A stretch of 64,000 nucleotides of DNA from Miscanthus floridulus. Its lineage: Eukaryota > Streptophyta > Magnoliopsida > Poales > Poaceae. The stretch is taken from the NCBI RefSeq assembly GCF_019320115.1, contig NC_089584.1:72199533-72263532 (forward strand), in the 5' to 3' direction. The translations under genes and the position numbers were made by a program. The notes under the pieces are model-generated. The model did no database searches, was not told the origin of the DNA, and saw nothing but the letters and a program-made list of their open reading frames with translations. This document shows, piece by piece, positions 25,497-37,039 of the stretch. Position 1 is the first letter of the stretch, and every line of letters starts with the position of its first letter.

Positions 25497-26237
25497 CTTG
25501 TGTTAGCGTATGTCAGCGCTAACCTTACGTAGTCCCTGCATGTCCGGTCATGTGATGTCTCCCATGTCCGATCATGCCATCGAGTGATGCCCTCTCTATG
25601 CGCCATGACCTGAGGCTACACCAAGTTAGGTCTCGTATCCAATTAGGACTTGGTCCTCTTAGCCAGCGCTTGCACCACCTAGGGTACACTAACTAAACAT
25701 GTCTGGTCAAGCTGAGACCAACGTCCATTCACGTGAAGTGATCCCTTTTCCTTTTTCTAACTCCTCAAACTCTTTAGCCCTGCTTCCAAGTTGCTAACCA
25801 TAGTGTGTACAACTCATGTGCTCATGTGTTAGCATTTTTCAAAGCATTTTACAATGGTCAATGTTAGCACACTAGGTTCCTAAATGCATATGCAAAAACC
25901 ATGTCACCTAGTGGCACTTGATAACCGTTTAGCCAAAGATTTTCCCTCTTTATAGTACGGCTATCGATCCTAAACCACTCACACCCTCTATGGTGTATTG
26001 AGTGCAAACCAAAAATGGCTCCTATCAATATACCTTTGTCTTGAGTCCATTTTTGTTTGTCTCTTTCTTCTTTTCTGAGTGTGAAGCACTTGATCCATCT
26101 TTTTGTGGCCATCACCTTCACTATGACCATCATCTAGCTCCACCACTTGGATTGAACTACCTTATCTAATTCACACACTTAGATCAAAGGTTAGTCCTAG
26201 GTTTCATCAATTATCCAAAATCAAACTAGGGCATTCA
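25497..26237 (-). repeat. 3' LTR of the Ty1/copia element (first part)
   Basis: On the minus strand TGAATGCCC follows a purine-rich tract (about 26252-26238). The segment runs until the B/E element interrupts it at 25496. It lies 1.1 kb beyond the end of the copia pol, where a 3' LTR is expected. The rest may be at 10691-11408. Confidence 0.55.
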
Positions 26238-27359
26238 ATCTCTCCCTTTTTTGGTAATTGATGACAACCTTTTCACAAAGATATTCATTGAAATATTTTT
26301 GGATTCATTTTGCTTGCCCAAGCATATTACCATGTGTAAAGGATATGGACAAGTTTCATAAACCCAAATTGGTAGTATTAGCTCCCCCTACATATGTGCT
26401 AAGAGTTTGGATTTGAAAGCTTGCACATATGCATGGATAGGAAGTGTGGGAGAGTAATAGCTACCAAATGATGCTAAGGTATAAAGAATGGACCTTCAAA
26501 GCGTGATACCAATTGGAGTAGCCAATAATACCATCCTTAGCACCATGATTTGCTAGATACCACTTATAAAAACAAAAACACTAGATACCTCATGAGATCA
26601 ACATTATAAGCAAGGTTCTAGTACCACTTGAAAAAGCATGTGAATATCTAGCTATCATCCTATGCATGCTAGTTTTCATTTTATCAACCATTTTCTACTA
26701 TCTAGCATACACCACACAAGCATGGATATGGAATTTAAAAACTTGTGCCATACAAGCAAACATGTGTAATGCACATATAAATGCAACATACAAGTTTATG
26801 AGCTTGCTCCCCCTACTTGTGTGTTTCAAGTTTTAATTGATCCCCTTACAATGTCATTTCATTTGTTTGCTCCCCTATCTTACTACTTTGTGAATTACTT
26901 CTCCCCCTTTGGCATCAAATACCACAAAAGGTGAGCTCAAATTTTAGATAGGTTGGGGTGAAACCATGTTATGTGAGGATCATTTTCATATTTGGTTAAA
27001 TCTAGATCACTTGCAAAAGATATTTAACTCGGTTTAATCCAAGGGCAAGCTTCTTCACACCTCATTTTAAGGGTTACCTTGACCGTGTTGAGTTAAACGC
27101 TTATAGCTCATTTTATAGATTAAACACTAGGTTCACAAGCCCACAAACATGTCATATGCTACCACTAGATCATTTCAAGCATACAAGCAACAGTGGAACC
27201 ATACAAGCATCAAATTCATCATATTTTCATGAATGAGCCTAAGACATATGAGGAATGACTAGATGCACTAAACAAGTCCTTAGCAAAGGATGAATGACAT
27301 GTCAAACAACTTTACCTTGCTTTGCTTGAAGGAGAGGAATGTCATATAATGGGGGTGCA
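26238..27359 (-). other. Copia 3' untranslated region with polypurine tract
   Basis: About 1.1 kb lies between the copia pol stop (27362-27360) and the LTR start. It is AT-rich, contains no recognisable ORF, and ends in a minus-strand purine run AAAAAAGGGAGAGA. A long spacer here is common in SIRE-type copia elements; whether an envelope-like ORF was ever present cannot be judged. Confidence 0.5.
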
Positions 27360-27998
27360 TCAACACATATTTGAGAAGTCAAGTATGTTCAATTCATTCC
27401 TTAACTTACAAAACCTCTTCTCGTCAAGTGGCTTGGTAAATATGTTGGCAAGTTGATCATCGGTGCCCACACTCAATGCAAATGTCCACTTTTGTTGGTG
27501 ATCTCTTATGAAATGATAGCGGACATCTATGTGCTTTGTTCTTGAATGTTGAACCAGGTGGCACTCTCATTGTCACATAGCAATGGCACTTGTTTGAACT
27601 TGATTCTAAAATCATTCAAAGTAGCCTTCATCTAAAGTAATTGAGCACAACAACTACCAACCAAAATGTACTCCACTTTGGTGGTTGAAAGTGCTACACT
27701 ATTTTGTCTTTTATGACCAAGACACAAGTGATCTTTCCAATAGTTGACATGTGCTCGATGTGCTCTTCCTCTCAACTTTGCATCCCGCATAATCAGAGTC
27801 TGAATATCCAATCAATTCAAATCTTGCTCCATTGGGATACCACAATCCAATATTTTGTGTATGCTTCAAGTACCTCAATATTCTCTTTGTTGCCTTCAAA
27901 TGACCTTCTCTTAGTGAGGCTTGAAATCTAGCACACATGCATACACTAAATATCACATCCAGCCTTGATGCAGTCAAATAGAGTAGGCTTCCAATCAT
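27360..27998 (-). pseudogene. Ty1/copia RNase H, broken
   Basis: Minus-strand frames encode the end of RT and RNase H: MIGSLLYLTASRLDVIF, then GYSDSDYAGCKVERKSTS carrying the catalytic Asp region, and further on [17 protein letters not shown] and [14 protein letters not shown] before a TGA at 27360. Frames change near 27710 and again near 27560, so no single ORF covers it. RNase H would remove the RNA strand during reverse transcription. The order and motifs are those of Ty1/copia elements. Confidence 0.8.
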
Positions 27999-28001
27999 AG
28001 A

Positions 28002-28850
28002 CTAACACATCTTTTGATCCACCATGTTGCCACTAGCATCACTATCCAAGCTTCCATTTGTCCCCATTGGTGTACTAATAGCTTTATCATCATCCATTCC
28101 AAACTTCTTGAGCATGTCTTTGATGTACTTGCCTTGACTCACAAATGTGCCATTCTTTATTTGCTTGATTTGAAGACCAAGGAAATAACTAAGCTCTCCA
28201 ATCATGGACATCTCAAACTCACTCACCATCATCTTTCTAAACTCTTAACAAAAATCTTGATTAGTTGATCTAAAGATAATGTCATCAACATAGATTTACA
28301 ACACAAATAAGTCATTTCCCATCTTCTTGGTGAAGAGAGTGGTATCAACCTTGCCCATCTTGAACCCCTTAGAGAGTAGGAAATCCCTCAACCTCACATA
28401 CCATGCTCTTGGTGCTTGTTTTAATCCATACAAAGCCTTCTTCAACTTGTAGATATGGTTGGGTTTCTTGTCATCTTCAAAACCAGGTGGTTGTTCAACA
28501 TAGATTAGCTCATTGATGTACCCATTGAGAAATGCACTCTTCACTTCTATTTGGTACAACTTGATGTTGTTGGCACAAGCACAGGCTAACAAGATACTAA
28601 TTGCTTCCAATCTTGCAACTAGGGCATATGTTTCTCCAAAGTCAAGACCTTCCACTTGTGTGTAACCTTGAGCCACTAATCTTGCTTTGTTCCTTACAAC
28701 TATCCTATCTTGATCTTGCTTGTTACAAAATACCCATTTAGTTCCAATCACATTATGATCCTTAGGCCTCTCAACTAATTCCCATACTTGATTTCTTATG
28801 AAGTTGTTTAGCTCTTCATGCATAGCATTGACCCAATCTACATCCTTCAA
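28002..28850 (-). pseudogene. Ty1/copia reverse transcriptase, one stop from open
   Basis: It encodes the copia RT from DWVNAMHEELNNF through WVFCNKQDQDRIVVRNKARL, the QIEVKSAFLNGYINE block and YGLKQAPRAW. A TAA lies just before the catalytic YVDD (28281-28292, minus strand), and the palm and thumb continue to GELSYFLGLQIKQ and GKYIKDMLKKFGMDD. The stop is one C-to-T change from a Gln codon. The enzyme copies element RNA into cDNA in the virus-like particle. This copy cannot make a full-length product. Confidence 0.85.
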
Positions 28851-29181
28851 AACTTCATCTATCTTCTTTCATTCAATGGATGACACAAATGAGAAGTGTT
28901 CACAAAATGATGCTAATCTTGATCTTGTTTGTACACCTCTTGAAATATCACCAATTATAGAGTCCAATGGATGATCTCTTGCAACATTGGTTGGTTGGAG
29001 AAATTAAACTTGATTGCTTGCATTTGATTAATCATTTGGTTGAGATGATGTACTAGCCACTTGTTGATCTTGCTCTTTGTCATCACTTATACTAGCTTGA
29101 TTTTGATCATGAGAACCACTAGCTTGCACATTTGAGTTTGAAAGCACTTGATTCTTGTCACATTCAACTTCAATCACTTCT

Positions 29182-29977
29182 CTAGGCTATATCACCAATG
29201 TCCATGTTCTTAATTGTATTGACCAATTGAGTGCCTCTCACATCATCTAGATTCTCATCTTCCTCTTGAGAACCATTGGTTTTATCAAATTCCACATCAT
29301 GAACCTCCTCATGAGTACCACTAGCCAAATTCCAAACTCTATAAGCCTTGCTAGTAGTGGAGTAACCAAGCAAGAAACCTTCATCACATTTCTTCTCAAA
29401 CTTGCTCAATCTAGTGCCTTTCTTCAATATATAGCATTTGCAACCAAAAACCCAAAAAGTATGCAATATTGGGCTTTCTTTCATTCAAGAACTCATATGG
29501 TGTCTTCTCTATCATTGGGTGACAATAGAGTCGGTTGCTATAGTAGCAAGCTGTGTTGATTGCTTCAGCCCAAAATGAATGACTAACATTGTACTCGCGC
29601 AACATTGATCTTGCCATGTCAATCAAGGTTCTATTCTTCCTTTCAACTAGGCCATTTGATTGTAGAGTATACTTGGCAGAGAATTGATGTCTAATTCCAA
29701 ATTCATCACATAACTCATCAACTCTTGTGTTCTTGAACTCACTACCATTGTCACTTCTCACTTTCTTGATGGTTGTTTCAAACTCATTGTGTATTCTCTT
29801 GATGAATGTCTTGAAGGTTGCAAATACATCACTCTTGTCAACAAGAAAGAACACCCAAGTGTACCTAGTGAAATCATCCACTATCACAAATCCATTTTTA
29901 TTTCCACCAATGCTAGTGTATGTGGTTGGTCCAAAAAAGTCCATGTGCAACAACTCAAAAGCCTTAGATGTGCTCAT
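29182..29977 (-). pseudogene. Ty1/copia integrase, frameshifted
   Basis: The core domain reads MSTSKAFELLHMDFFGP, then VRSDNGSEF and NGLVERKNRT, so the three DDE acidic residues are all visible. After a frameshift near 29450 the C-terminal part continues in 29182-29484 (KESPILHTFWVFGCKCY, GFLLGYSTTSKAYRVWN). It would insert the cDNA into the host genome. The neighbouring pre-integrase and RT pieces sit in the copia order protease-integrase-RT. Confidence 0.85.
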
Positions 29978-30007
29978 TATGCTCTCCTTAGGATATGTGT
30001 TACCAAC

Positions 30008-30208
30008 TTACTTTCTGGCTTGACATGCACATAGCTTATCTTTCTCAAATGTGACATCTTTCAAGTCTCTTACTAAGTCATGCTTAATTAACTTGTTCAA
30101 TTGTTTCATTTCAACATGACCAAGCCTTCTATGCCAAAACCAACCCATGCTAGACTTAGTGAGCAAACATGTTGACAATTGAGCTTCTCTAGCATTGAAA
30201 TCAACCAA
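30008..30208 (-). pseudogene. Copia GAG pre-integrase domain
   Basis: The WHRRLGHVEMKQLNKL motif with a following CxxC-type end (LCACQARK) marks the pre-integrase zinc-binding domain, which carries the histidine and cysteine residues of the integrase N-terminal region. In-frame stops separate it from the protease and from the integrase core. Both are single transitions from sense codons. Confidence 0.8.
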
Positions 30209-30229
30209 GTATAGATTCTCATATCTAAA

Positions 30230-30550
30230 TCATTTGAATATCAAGTTAGAGCCATCTACAATTATGATCTCTACATCATCCACACTAAATATACACTTGA
30301 AACCAAGATCACACAATTGAGCTACCAACAAAAGGTTGAAGTTCAAGCTCTCTACTAGTAGCACATTGGAAATGCTCAAGTCATTGGATATTGCAATCTC
30401 ACCAAGCCCTTTGACCTTGCCTTTGCCATTATCACCAAATGTGATACTATCAACCCCATTGCTCTCATTTATGTTGATTGAATTGACCATTTTTGAATCA
30501 CTGGTCATGTGTTGTGTGCACCCACTATCAAGCACCCAATGCCTTCCTCC
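30230..30550 (-). pseudogene. Ty1/copia aspartic protease
   Basis: The active-site motif reads LDSGCTQHMTSDS, followed by ITFGDNGKGKVKGLGEI and NVLLVESLNFNLLLVAQLCD, the standard order of copia proteases. It processes the polyprotein. The frame is lost toward the gag side (near 30550-30580) and ends in TGA at 30230. Confidence 0.85.
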
Positions 30551-30578
30551 AACTTTATAATTGACCTATAAAAGAAGA

Positions 30579-30900
30579 TCAATTCTTTTTAGGTACCCCA
30601 ACATGCTTGGGTCCTTGAAGGTTAGTTACTAATCCCTTCTGCACCCAAATGGCCTTCTTCTTTGGGCCCAACATGGATGTACCAACAAACATAGCCTTCA
30701 CACTATTGGCACCCTTGGTAAGCAAATAACAAGAATCAAACTTAATTGAGGATACATTAGCATGTGATTTCTTGTTCTTGCAATCATGCTCTTTGTGACC
30801 AACCTGCTTGCAACTATTGCAAAACTGACCATTGTTCTTCACAAAACTTGTCTTGTGAGGAGCAAAGGCCGCCTTGCCTTTCTTGGGGGTATAGCCCAAT
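30579..30900 (-). pseudogene. Copia gag zinc-knuckle end (3' piece of gag)
   Basis: It encodes GYTPKKGKAAFAPH and an intact CCHC knuckle (CNSCKQVGHKEHDC), which binds RNA in the particle. The frame runs straight into the chromovirus insertion at 30905 and resumes at 46141. With one copy of the CCCTC duplication the reading frame is kept across the 15.2 kb insertion. Confidence 0.85.
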
Positions 30901-30905
30901 CCCTC
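30901..30905. repeat. Target-site duplication (left), CCCTC
   Basis: Identical to 46136-46140 on the other side of the chromovirus. It lies in copia gag. Confidence 0.95.
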
Positions 30906-33900
30906 TATAACACCCTAGGTGTTTGGCTTAAACTAAATTGTATGTCATTTCATAAACATATGCATCACCTATGTCATCATGCCATTGTCACTGAAACACA
31001 CATATGCAACATTCGCAAATTCTGCTTGCTTCATACTTGTTTGCTTAGGAATGGTAGTAGTGCAACCTATGAATGTAACATCAATTTCTCATACTTTGAA
31101 ACATGGCAATATGGTAGTAATGTGACAAGTATAAAATGACAACAAAGTCATGAAACATGTGAAACATTGCATTGCAACATTTGGGTGAATTGCTTGTTTT
31201 GTTGTTTCATCACATGTGATCATTTGAAATGGTATAACAATTGTGTAAGGTGGTTGATCATGGTCTAATACACCTTAAATACACTTAGGGTAATTGTTTG
31301 GACATTGTTCATGTAGATCAAAATGACAAAAATGCCCTCAAGTGGAGGTTTGACTGGAATTGACCCTTAGAGCGACATAGTTTGACTGATTCAAAAGTCC
31401 AACTTAGGGATCTTGCATGGCTGTGCACCCTTTACCAAAGTTGTAGCTAATTTATCAATGAACAAAAGTTGTTTTATGATCGTCTCATGAAAATGGCTAG
31501 AACAAGCTCAAACATGGCCCACAAGTCAGAATTTCATGCTGATTTCATACTTAGAAATTTTTCTAAGTCCTTAAGTGTTTTATAGTTTCGTGTACCAATG
31601 TTTGGAGGCTTGTATCTCCCTAACCAGGCTGAACCAACTCGAGCTCTAATTGAAGAAGTTGTAGTATTCAATTAGGTCTTCAATTTTGTTAACTAGACCA
31701 TGAACCAGATCACCACCGTTTGGGAGTTATGCATCATTGAAATCACGCTGTCAGTCATAGTCATCGAGCACTGAATCGAAAAGTTTCAGAAAACGTTCAG
31801 TGAACACAGTGGCTGACCGGCGCAGGAGCCGCTCGCTGTGTGGCGTTCATGCTCTGTCGATGCCACCATGTCGTGCATCCGTGCTCCAGAGGAGGGCCAG
31901 TGCCTGCCCGATGCACTTACCAGCCCCATTTGCTTCCCTTTCGCCTTCCCCACGCGCAGCGCCGAGCCACAGCCGTCCGCCATTGCCGGCCGAACCTTTG
32001 CCCTCGCCTAGCTCATGCCCCTTAGCAAAAACGCATTGCCCAGTTCGCCCAGAGCCTCGCTGTGATCCCCTCTACCACCTCCACCATTCAGTCGGTCCAC
32101 TTGAGCCTTAGTAAGGACAAATTCATCGTTTCTTCCACCGCCGCCATGGCTGACCTCGCCGGAGTTGGCGCTCCATGTGGCCAACTGTCCTTGTGCCGTT
32201 GCCATCCCTCCTCTGCCTTGCGCTAGGTCCAGTGCATGCCACTGATGCTCGTAGGGTCACCCATTCGAGCCGTGGCGTCGTAGTCTCACTGGAGCCGGCC
32301 CTACCGTGGCCGTGCGCCGCCATGCTCGTCACCACCCCCTGTAACCGCAACAATAGTTTCGATTGAGGGCACCGCTAGATGCGCACGGGCAAGGCGAATG
32401 TCGTAGCACCGCTGACCTCACCGGAGGAGCCACCGGTGACGAGTTGCGCCGTCGTCTTCCTCTGTTCCCCTGTCTGTCTCTCTGTTGCGTGGGTCCCGCA
32501 TGTCAGTCGTTGTTCTCAGGCAGGAGCCAGACCTAGGCTGTGCTGAGTTTGGGCCACGCCAGCGCGTGCTTCGTGGGCCGCCATTCTTTCGGGCCGGCCC
32601 AGTAGCTGAGATATGTTTTCTTAATTGTGTTTTGTTTTATTCTTTTCACTGATTTGTGTATATATTCAAAAATATGTAGCTCTTAGATGGTAGATCCAAA
32701 TGATGTGGTTCCAATTTTGTTGAGTTCATGATAATGTCTAGTTTCTATTAAAAATATAACCCATGCCTTATTCTGTTATGAAAATGGGAGTTTCTATTTA
32801 TCTCTTTTAATCATGGAGGAATTAGGGATAATTATATCTTTTTCCATGTAGCTCCAAATGGCATGAAATTTTTATGGTGTATTGCTCATATCATGAGTAG
32901 CTTGTAGTTAAAATTTCATATATTTTGGACATTGTATGTAGGAGATAGAAAATTATCTTATTTGCATGAGTGGATCTTGAGTGAATTTTCATAATTTTTC
33001 TATAGATCCAGTTAGGGTAAAAATTGGTGAGTGCTATTCTTATGCTAGAATGATACTAGGAAAAATAAGAAATATGTTGCTTGACACTTTTCAATAGGGT
33101 TTCCTAATTATGCTAAAAATAGACATGCCACCTGTTATTTTGGGTACAACAAGTTCTGCTTGCTCAATGGCTTTGAAATTTTTATGGTAGTCTATGTGAA
33201 GCATGAAATTGCTACTGTAATTTTTGTAGATTTTTCTAAATAGTTTTACTATATATTGCTTTAATCACCTAATTAAGTAAATAAATTTGAAAAGGATATT
33301 AAATAATTTATTTAGAAGTTGGCACTATACTTTCTAGTGTTCCTCTGGTATGTGCAACAAGTTGGTAAACTTGGTTTGGTCAAATTAGGCTTTGCATCAT
33401 CATTAAATAATTAAGTTAGTTTCCCTGTCATTTCTGGACACATTCTAGATTTACTAGAATTCGATTTGGTTAACGTAAGAATCATGCTGTGATGTTTACA
33501 ATTGATTTGTAGAGAATTTCGTAAGCTTTCTAGAATGTCCTCATGCAAGTCAATTGGAATTGTAGAACTCTGGTTGTGATTGAATTAAGGGACTACTTGT
33601 GTGCATATGAAACTTTAAATGTTAATTTATGTATGCCTTTACTATTTCTAAGTTTGTGGTAATGTTCCTAGGTGTCAGGCCTTTAACTGAAGATGAGCAT
33701 CTTTATCTTAGGTTATGCAAGTTAGGTAAGTTGATCTTGTTTTTTAAGTTAAGTTAGATACATGCTTAAAGTGATTTGAATAGAGCTATTTTACTCAGTA
33801 AACGAGTGTCCAGTGATGTTTCGTTAAACACTTACTGTGACTCATTCATCATGAGCATCATGTCATTCCTTATGCACCCATGATATTTATCTTGTGCATC

Positions 33901-35559
33901 GGCATGCAGTAGGTGTACCGGAAGGAGTGACCCTACTGGAATTCGAGGAACCGAGCGAGCAGCAGCAGCCAACACCGGAGGTACAGGAGGTGCAGCCTTC
34001 AGGAGAAGTGCCAGACGAGGTCGTCGTTGAGTGCCCGGATCACCGTTCGTGCAACTTTGTGAAAGGCAAGCCCCAGAGCATATTAAGCCTCCTAATTTCT
34101 AAAATGCAGTCACAGTATTATTGTTATATATATATTATTGCATTAAGTTTAGGTGTTGGATGCAAACCTTTGCTGCATTGGTTATCCCATCCTTGTCTAG
34201 ATATTGTTACCCTGAATCGTATGTAGTTCAGGCTCGTGTAGTGCTTAGCCCTGCTTAAACATGGTAGAAGTCAGGTGATTTCCTGTCACCTGCAAGATAT
34301 AGGAAGATACATATGGCATGGTTGGCTATATTTGCTATCATGAAAAAGAACCAGTCTTAATTTGAAATGGAGACCAGACGAAGGCTTGCCGGTTTGCAGT
34401 GACTCCCTCTGTGTCGATTAAGGACTAAATCTTGGAGCCTTTCCTGTTCATGTTGAACGCATGCCTCTCTTAGTTGGCAGTGTCCAAAGACCAACCGCGA
34501 AGCCGAGTAGCTCACCTCGGGCTAGGAGTCGATAAGTATAAAGTGCGCCTCGGAAGGGAGCCGTAGGCGTGGGTCCAAGGGCAGGTGATTTAAAAGTCCT
34601 GATCGTCCTGGCAGTTGGGTAATCCCTGAGAGTGCTGGTGCTGATCGAACCCGCGAATTTGGTTCCTGAGTTGTCCCAAAGGTGACCCACGGCTACCCTT
34701 GCTAAGTATGCCCGGGTGAGAGTTAGGAATACCCCCTCAGCTGAGTTGTAATTCGATTCGAGTCGCCGTCTCTCCCGGTTAGTGAGAACTTGACAGGCTT
34801 ATCTCCAAAGTAGATACACTAAATAACATAATGGTTTAGAAATGATGATATGATGATGATAGCCTGATTATATCTGCTATGGTTAATATTGTTTGCAACT
34901 AATAAGTGAGTGCTCTAGTGCTGGTGCTAATCTAGTGGACAGATAAATGATGATAACTTGATGCTAAGTTTAAATTGGTTACTACATTCATAAGCTCTTT
35001 TATGCAACTGTGTCCAGCTAGCCCACCTCATAAGCCTTGCATGACCCTTGGTGTCTTTTATTTCTGGTTTGACGGGTAAGTCTAGCTGAGTACCTTCTCG
35101 TACTCAGGGTTTATCTCCCACCTGTTGCAGATGACCAGTTCTACTTTGGTTGCTACAAGTACTGCCTTCTCCCAGCTGGGGATGAAGACTAGACCATTGG
35201 GCATGGTCGCTACTAGTTCTCGTACCTGATGATGCTTTTGTGGGACATGACTCAGACTTGGCAATGTATTTGAAACTATGAAGTTATGTACTAAACTATG
35301 TTGCTTCTGCAAATTCAAACTTGGTTTGTAATATTCATTTGAACTCTGATGGATGTAATCCGAATGCTACTTGTGAAATGTTGTAATGAATGATATGTTT
35401 GGTTGAATCACTATGGTCTTGGTTTGTATGTCGAGAGTTGGTTGAAATCCTTCGTGATTTCCGGACTACCGGGATTATGGGAGCTTAAGTACAGGAATTT
35501 AATCGCTTTGGTGATTGTTTTTGTACTTACGTTCTTATGATTTGGTCGATACTGTTATA
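30906..35559 (+). repeat. 5' LTR of the chromovirus (copy C)
   Basis: 4654 bases. It is partitioned into a moderately AT-rich start, a GC-rich block (about 31800-32600), a very AT-rich block (32600-33880), an exon-like segment (33913-34100) and a U5-like part. It differs from the 3' LTR mainly by transitions, most dense in the GC-rich block. The overlapping ORFs on both strands of the GC block are a compositional effect and are not claimed as genes. Confidence 0.92.
33913..34100 (+). other. Exon-like coding segment in the 5' LTR
   Basis: After AG (33911-33912) the frame encodes GVPEGVTLLEFEEPSEQQQ, an acidic and Gln-rich middle, then VECPDHRSCNFVKGKP and SILSL. The 3' LTR copy (44439-44620) is also open. 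LTRs A and D share TLLEF or NLLEF, ECP or KCP with a following His, and KP-SI-SL. The AT-rich 1.3 kb before it could be an intron joined to the GC-rich block. Confidence 0.5.
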
Positions 35560-35561
35560 GC

Positions 35562-35576
35562 TGGCATTAGAGCAAG
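35562..35576 (+). other. Primer-binding site of the chromovirus
   Basis: TGGCATTAGAGCAAG follows the 5' LTR by two bases. It is a decayed match to the initiator-Met tRNA complement and resembles the PBS of B/E (two differences in fifteen). Confidence 0.8.
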
Positions 35577-36304
35577 ATTCGACACTAAACATGTCATTTG
35601 TGTATTTAAAACAAAAGTATTTGTGAAAATCCTAAATTAAATACTAAGTATTGCCAGTGGTCATATCCCTTATGCCCAAATAAGGACTCTTAGGTGGCTT
35701 ATTAAAGTACTAACTTGGGGGTTCCTGCTTGTTTCTGTTTCATCATCCATACGACATGCTATTGTATGGATGCCATCTGCTTGGGTGGTAATGTATGGAT
35801 CAAAATACCTCTACGCTCTGGTAAGTGGGAGTTGTGAGAGCATGACCGTCCAACCGTCGGTCTAGGGGAGAGTAGTTGTGGTTGCTCGCATACTTACATG
35901 TTTGATCATGTATCTATGAGAGTACTTAAATGTGGGTATCTCTAACGGGTAGCTATGATACTAGAGTATATGGATCGGGGGATGTATGTATGAAAGTATT
36001 TAGTTTACATGCCTTTTTGGGAAATTATTGGGCTGAAATGAAATTTTCTGCAGGTACACTAACAATGTATCATTGTAGATCGACTAGCTACCGTATACGA
36101 GAGAACGTATGTATGCCACCTTATATTTTGCTAGCCTTTAAATTTTTCTAGGTTTGTGAGGACATACGGATCGTGCATGCATCATGTGCAAGCATACATG
36201 GCATTTCTTGCATTACTCCCTCCTTTAAAATATGATTGTCCCGACTAATTAAATTTCGTATCCCTTAAATGATTCTCCCCTTACGTTGCAACTTTTTGCT
36301 ACAG
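35577..36304 (+). other. Chromovirus leader with candidate intron 35821-36304
   Basis: CTG-GTAAGT at 35818-35826 is a good plant 5' splice site. The same place in the leader of the B/E element has CAG-GTAAG, in otherwise conserved flanks. At 36280-36304 a pyrimidine-rich stretch ends in CTACAG directly before the ATG of the H3-like ORF. A second acceptor, TTTTGTAG, ends at 37039 directly before the gag ATG. Splicing from one donor to either acceptor would place each start codon at the exon edge. This is inference from sequence only. Confidence 0.45.
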
Positions 36305-36670
36305 ATGGCACGCACGAAACTCACTGCTCGCAAGTCCGCTGGAGGCAGGGCGCCTTGTCACCATTTAGCTCCTCGTGAGCCCCGTCCAGAGCCTACTAAG
36401 GTAGAAAGGTTGAGGGCAGAGCTGGCCCGGGTGACTGCTGAGAGGAATGTGGCTCAGCAGCGTTTGGAGCAAGTAACATAGGAACGGGACCAAGAGACCC
36501 TAGAGGTTCAGAGGTTGACAGTTGCTCACCGCAACTGTGAACATATGTTGATTCATGTGATGAACCAATGGAATGAAGCCTGGCACGAAGAGAATGTGTT
36601 GAGAGTGCGACAGGTAGAGCTAGAGCCTGCTAGTGATGAAGACGAGGAGTTAGAACTAGTCTTTTGTTGA
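36305..36670 (+). CDS. Accessory ORF with histone H3 tail-like N-terminus and coiled coil
   Basis: The product starts MARTKLTARKSAGGRAP. Counted as in histone H3 (Met removed), R2, K4, R8, K9, S10, G12, G13, A15, P16, L20 and A21 are kept. K14 is Arg, and residue 17 is Cys from TGT, one C-to-T change from an Arg codon. Residues from about 30 on (VERLRAELARVTAERN onward) look like a long coiled coil, and the end is acidic (EPASDEDEELEL). There is one in-frame TAG at 36479 where CAG fits, then the frame runs to TGA at 36668, about 121 codons in all. It lies in the leader, upstream of and in the same frame number as gag but separated by stops. I know no described function. It could mimic the H3 tail and be bound by chromatin readers or by the chromodomain of the element's own integrase. 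Confidence 0.65.
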
Positions 36671-37039
36671 TCCTCATGCATGAACGGGTAGCTTTGTATC
36701 AAGTTAATCGTTGGGATGTAATATCAAACCCTGTGTTACCCTTGATGTAAGTTTGGAACCACTATGGCTTGGATGTAACCTATCAAACGTATTATGCTCC
36801 ACGTATGTGAGCTTTTGATGAAATTTGTCTTTGCGGTCTATAGATCTCGTTGTTGGTTAAGTTCATCGCATTTATGTGTCAATTGATGCGCTTGATGAGT
36901 TGTGTGATTGTGATGAATGATTGCGCCTCTGTTGATTATATAAATGCATTCTCTCTAATGGACTCAGTTTGGCATAATTATACAATTCATCTACAAAAAT
37001 TTCCACATCATCAGTGCTCATTGGCTATACATTTTGTAG

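Noticed and set aside
27704..30034. Plus-strand ORFs opposite the copia pol
   Set aside because: Shadows of minus-strand copia RT, integrase and protease; no domains of their own.
31786..32366. GC-rich ORFs on both strands of the 5' LTR (and 42313-42880, 14587-15180, 152-889)
   Set aside because: Several frames are open at once owing to high GC; the two LTR copies differ by scattered changes with no codon pattern visible by eye. Kept only as a possible noncoding or exon 1 block of the LTR.
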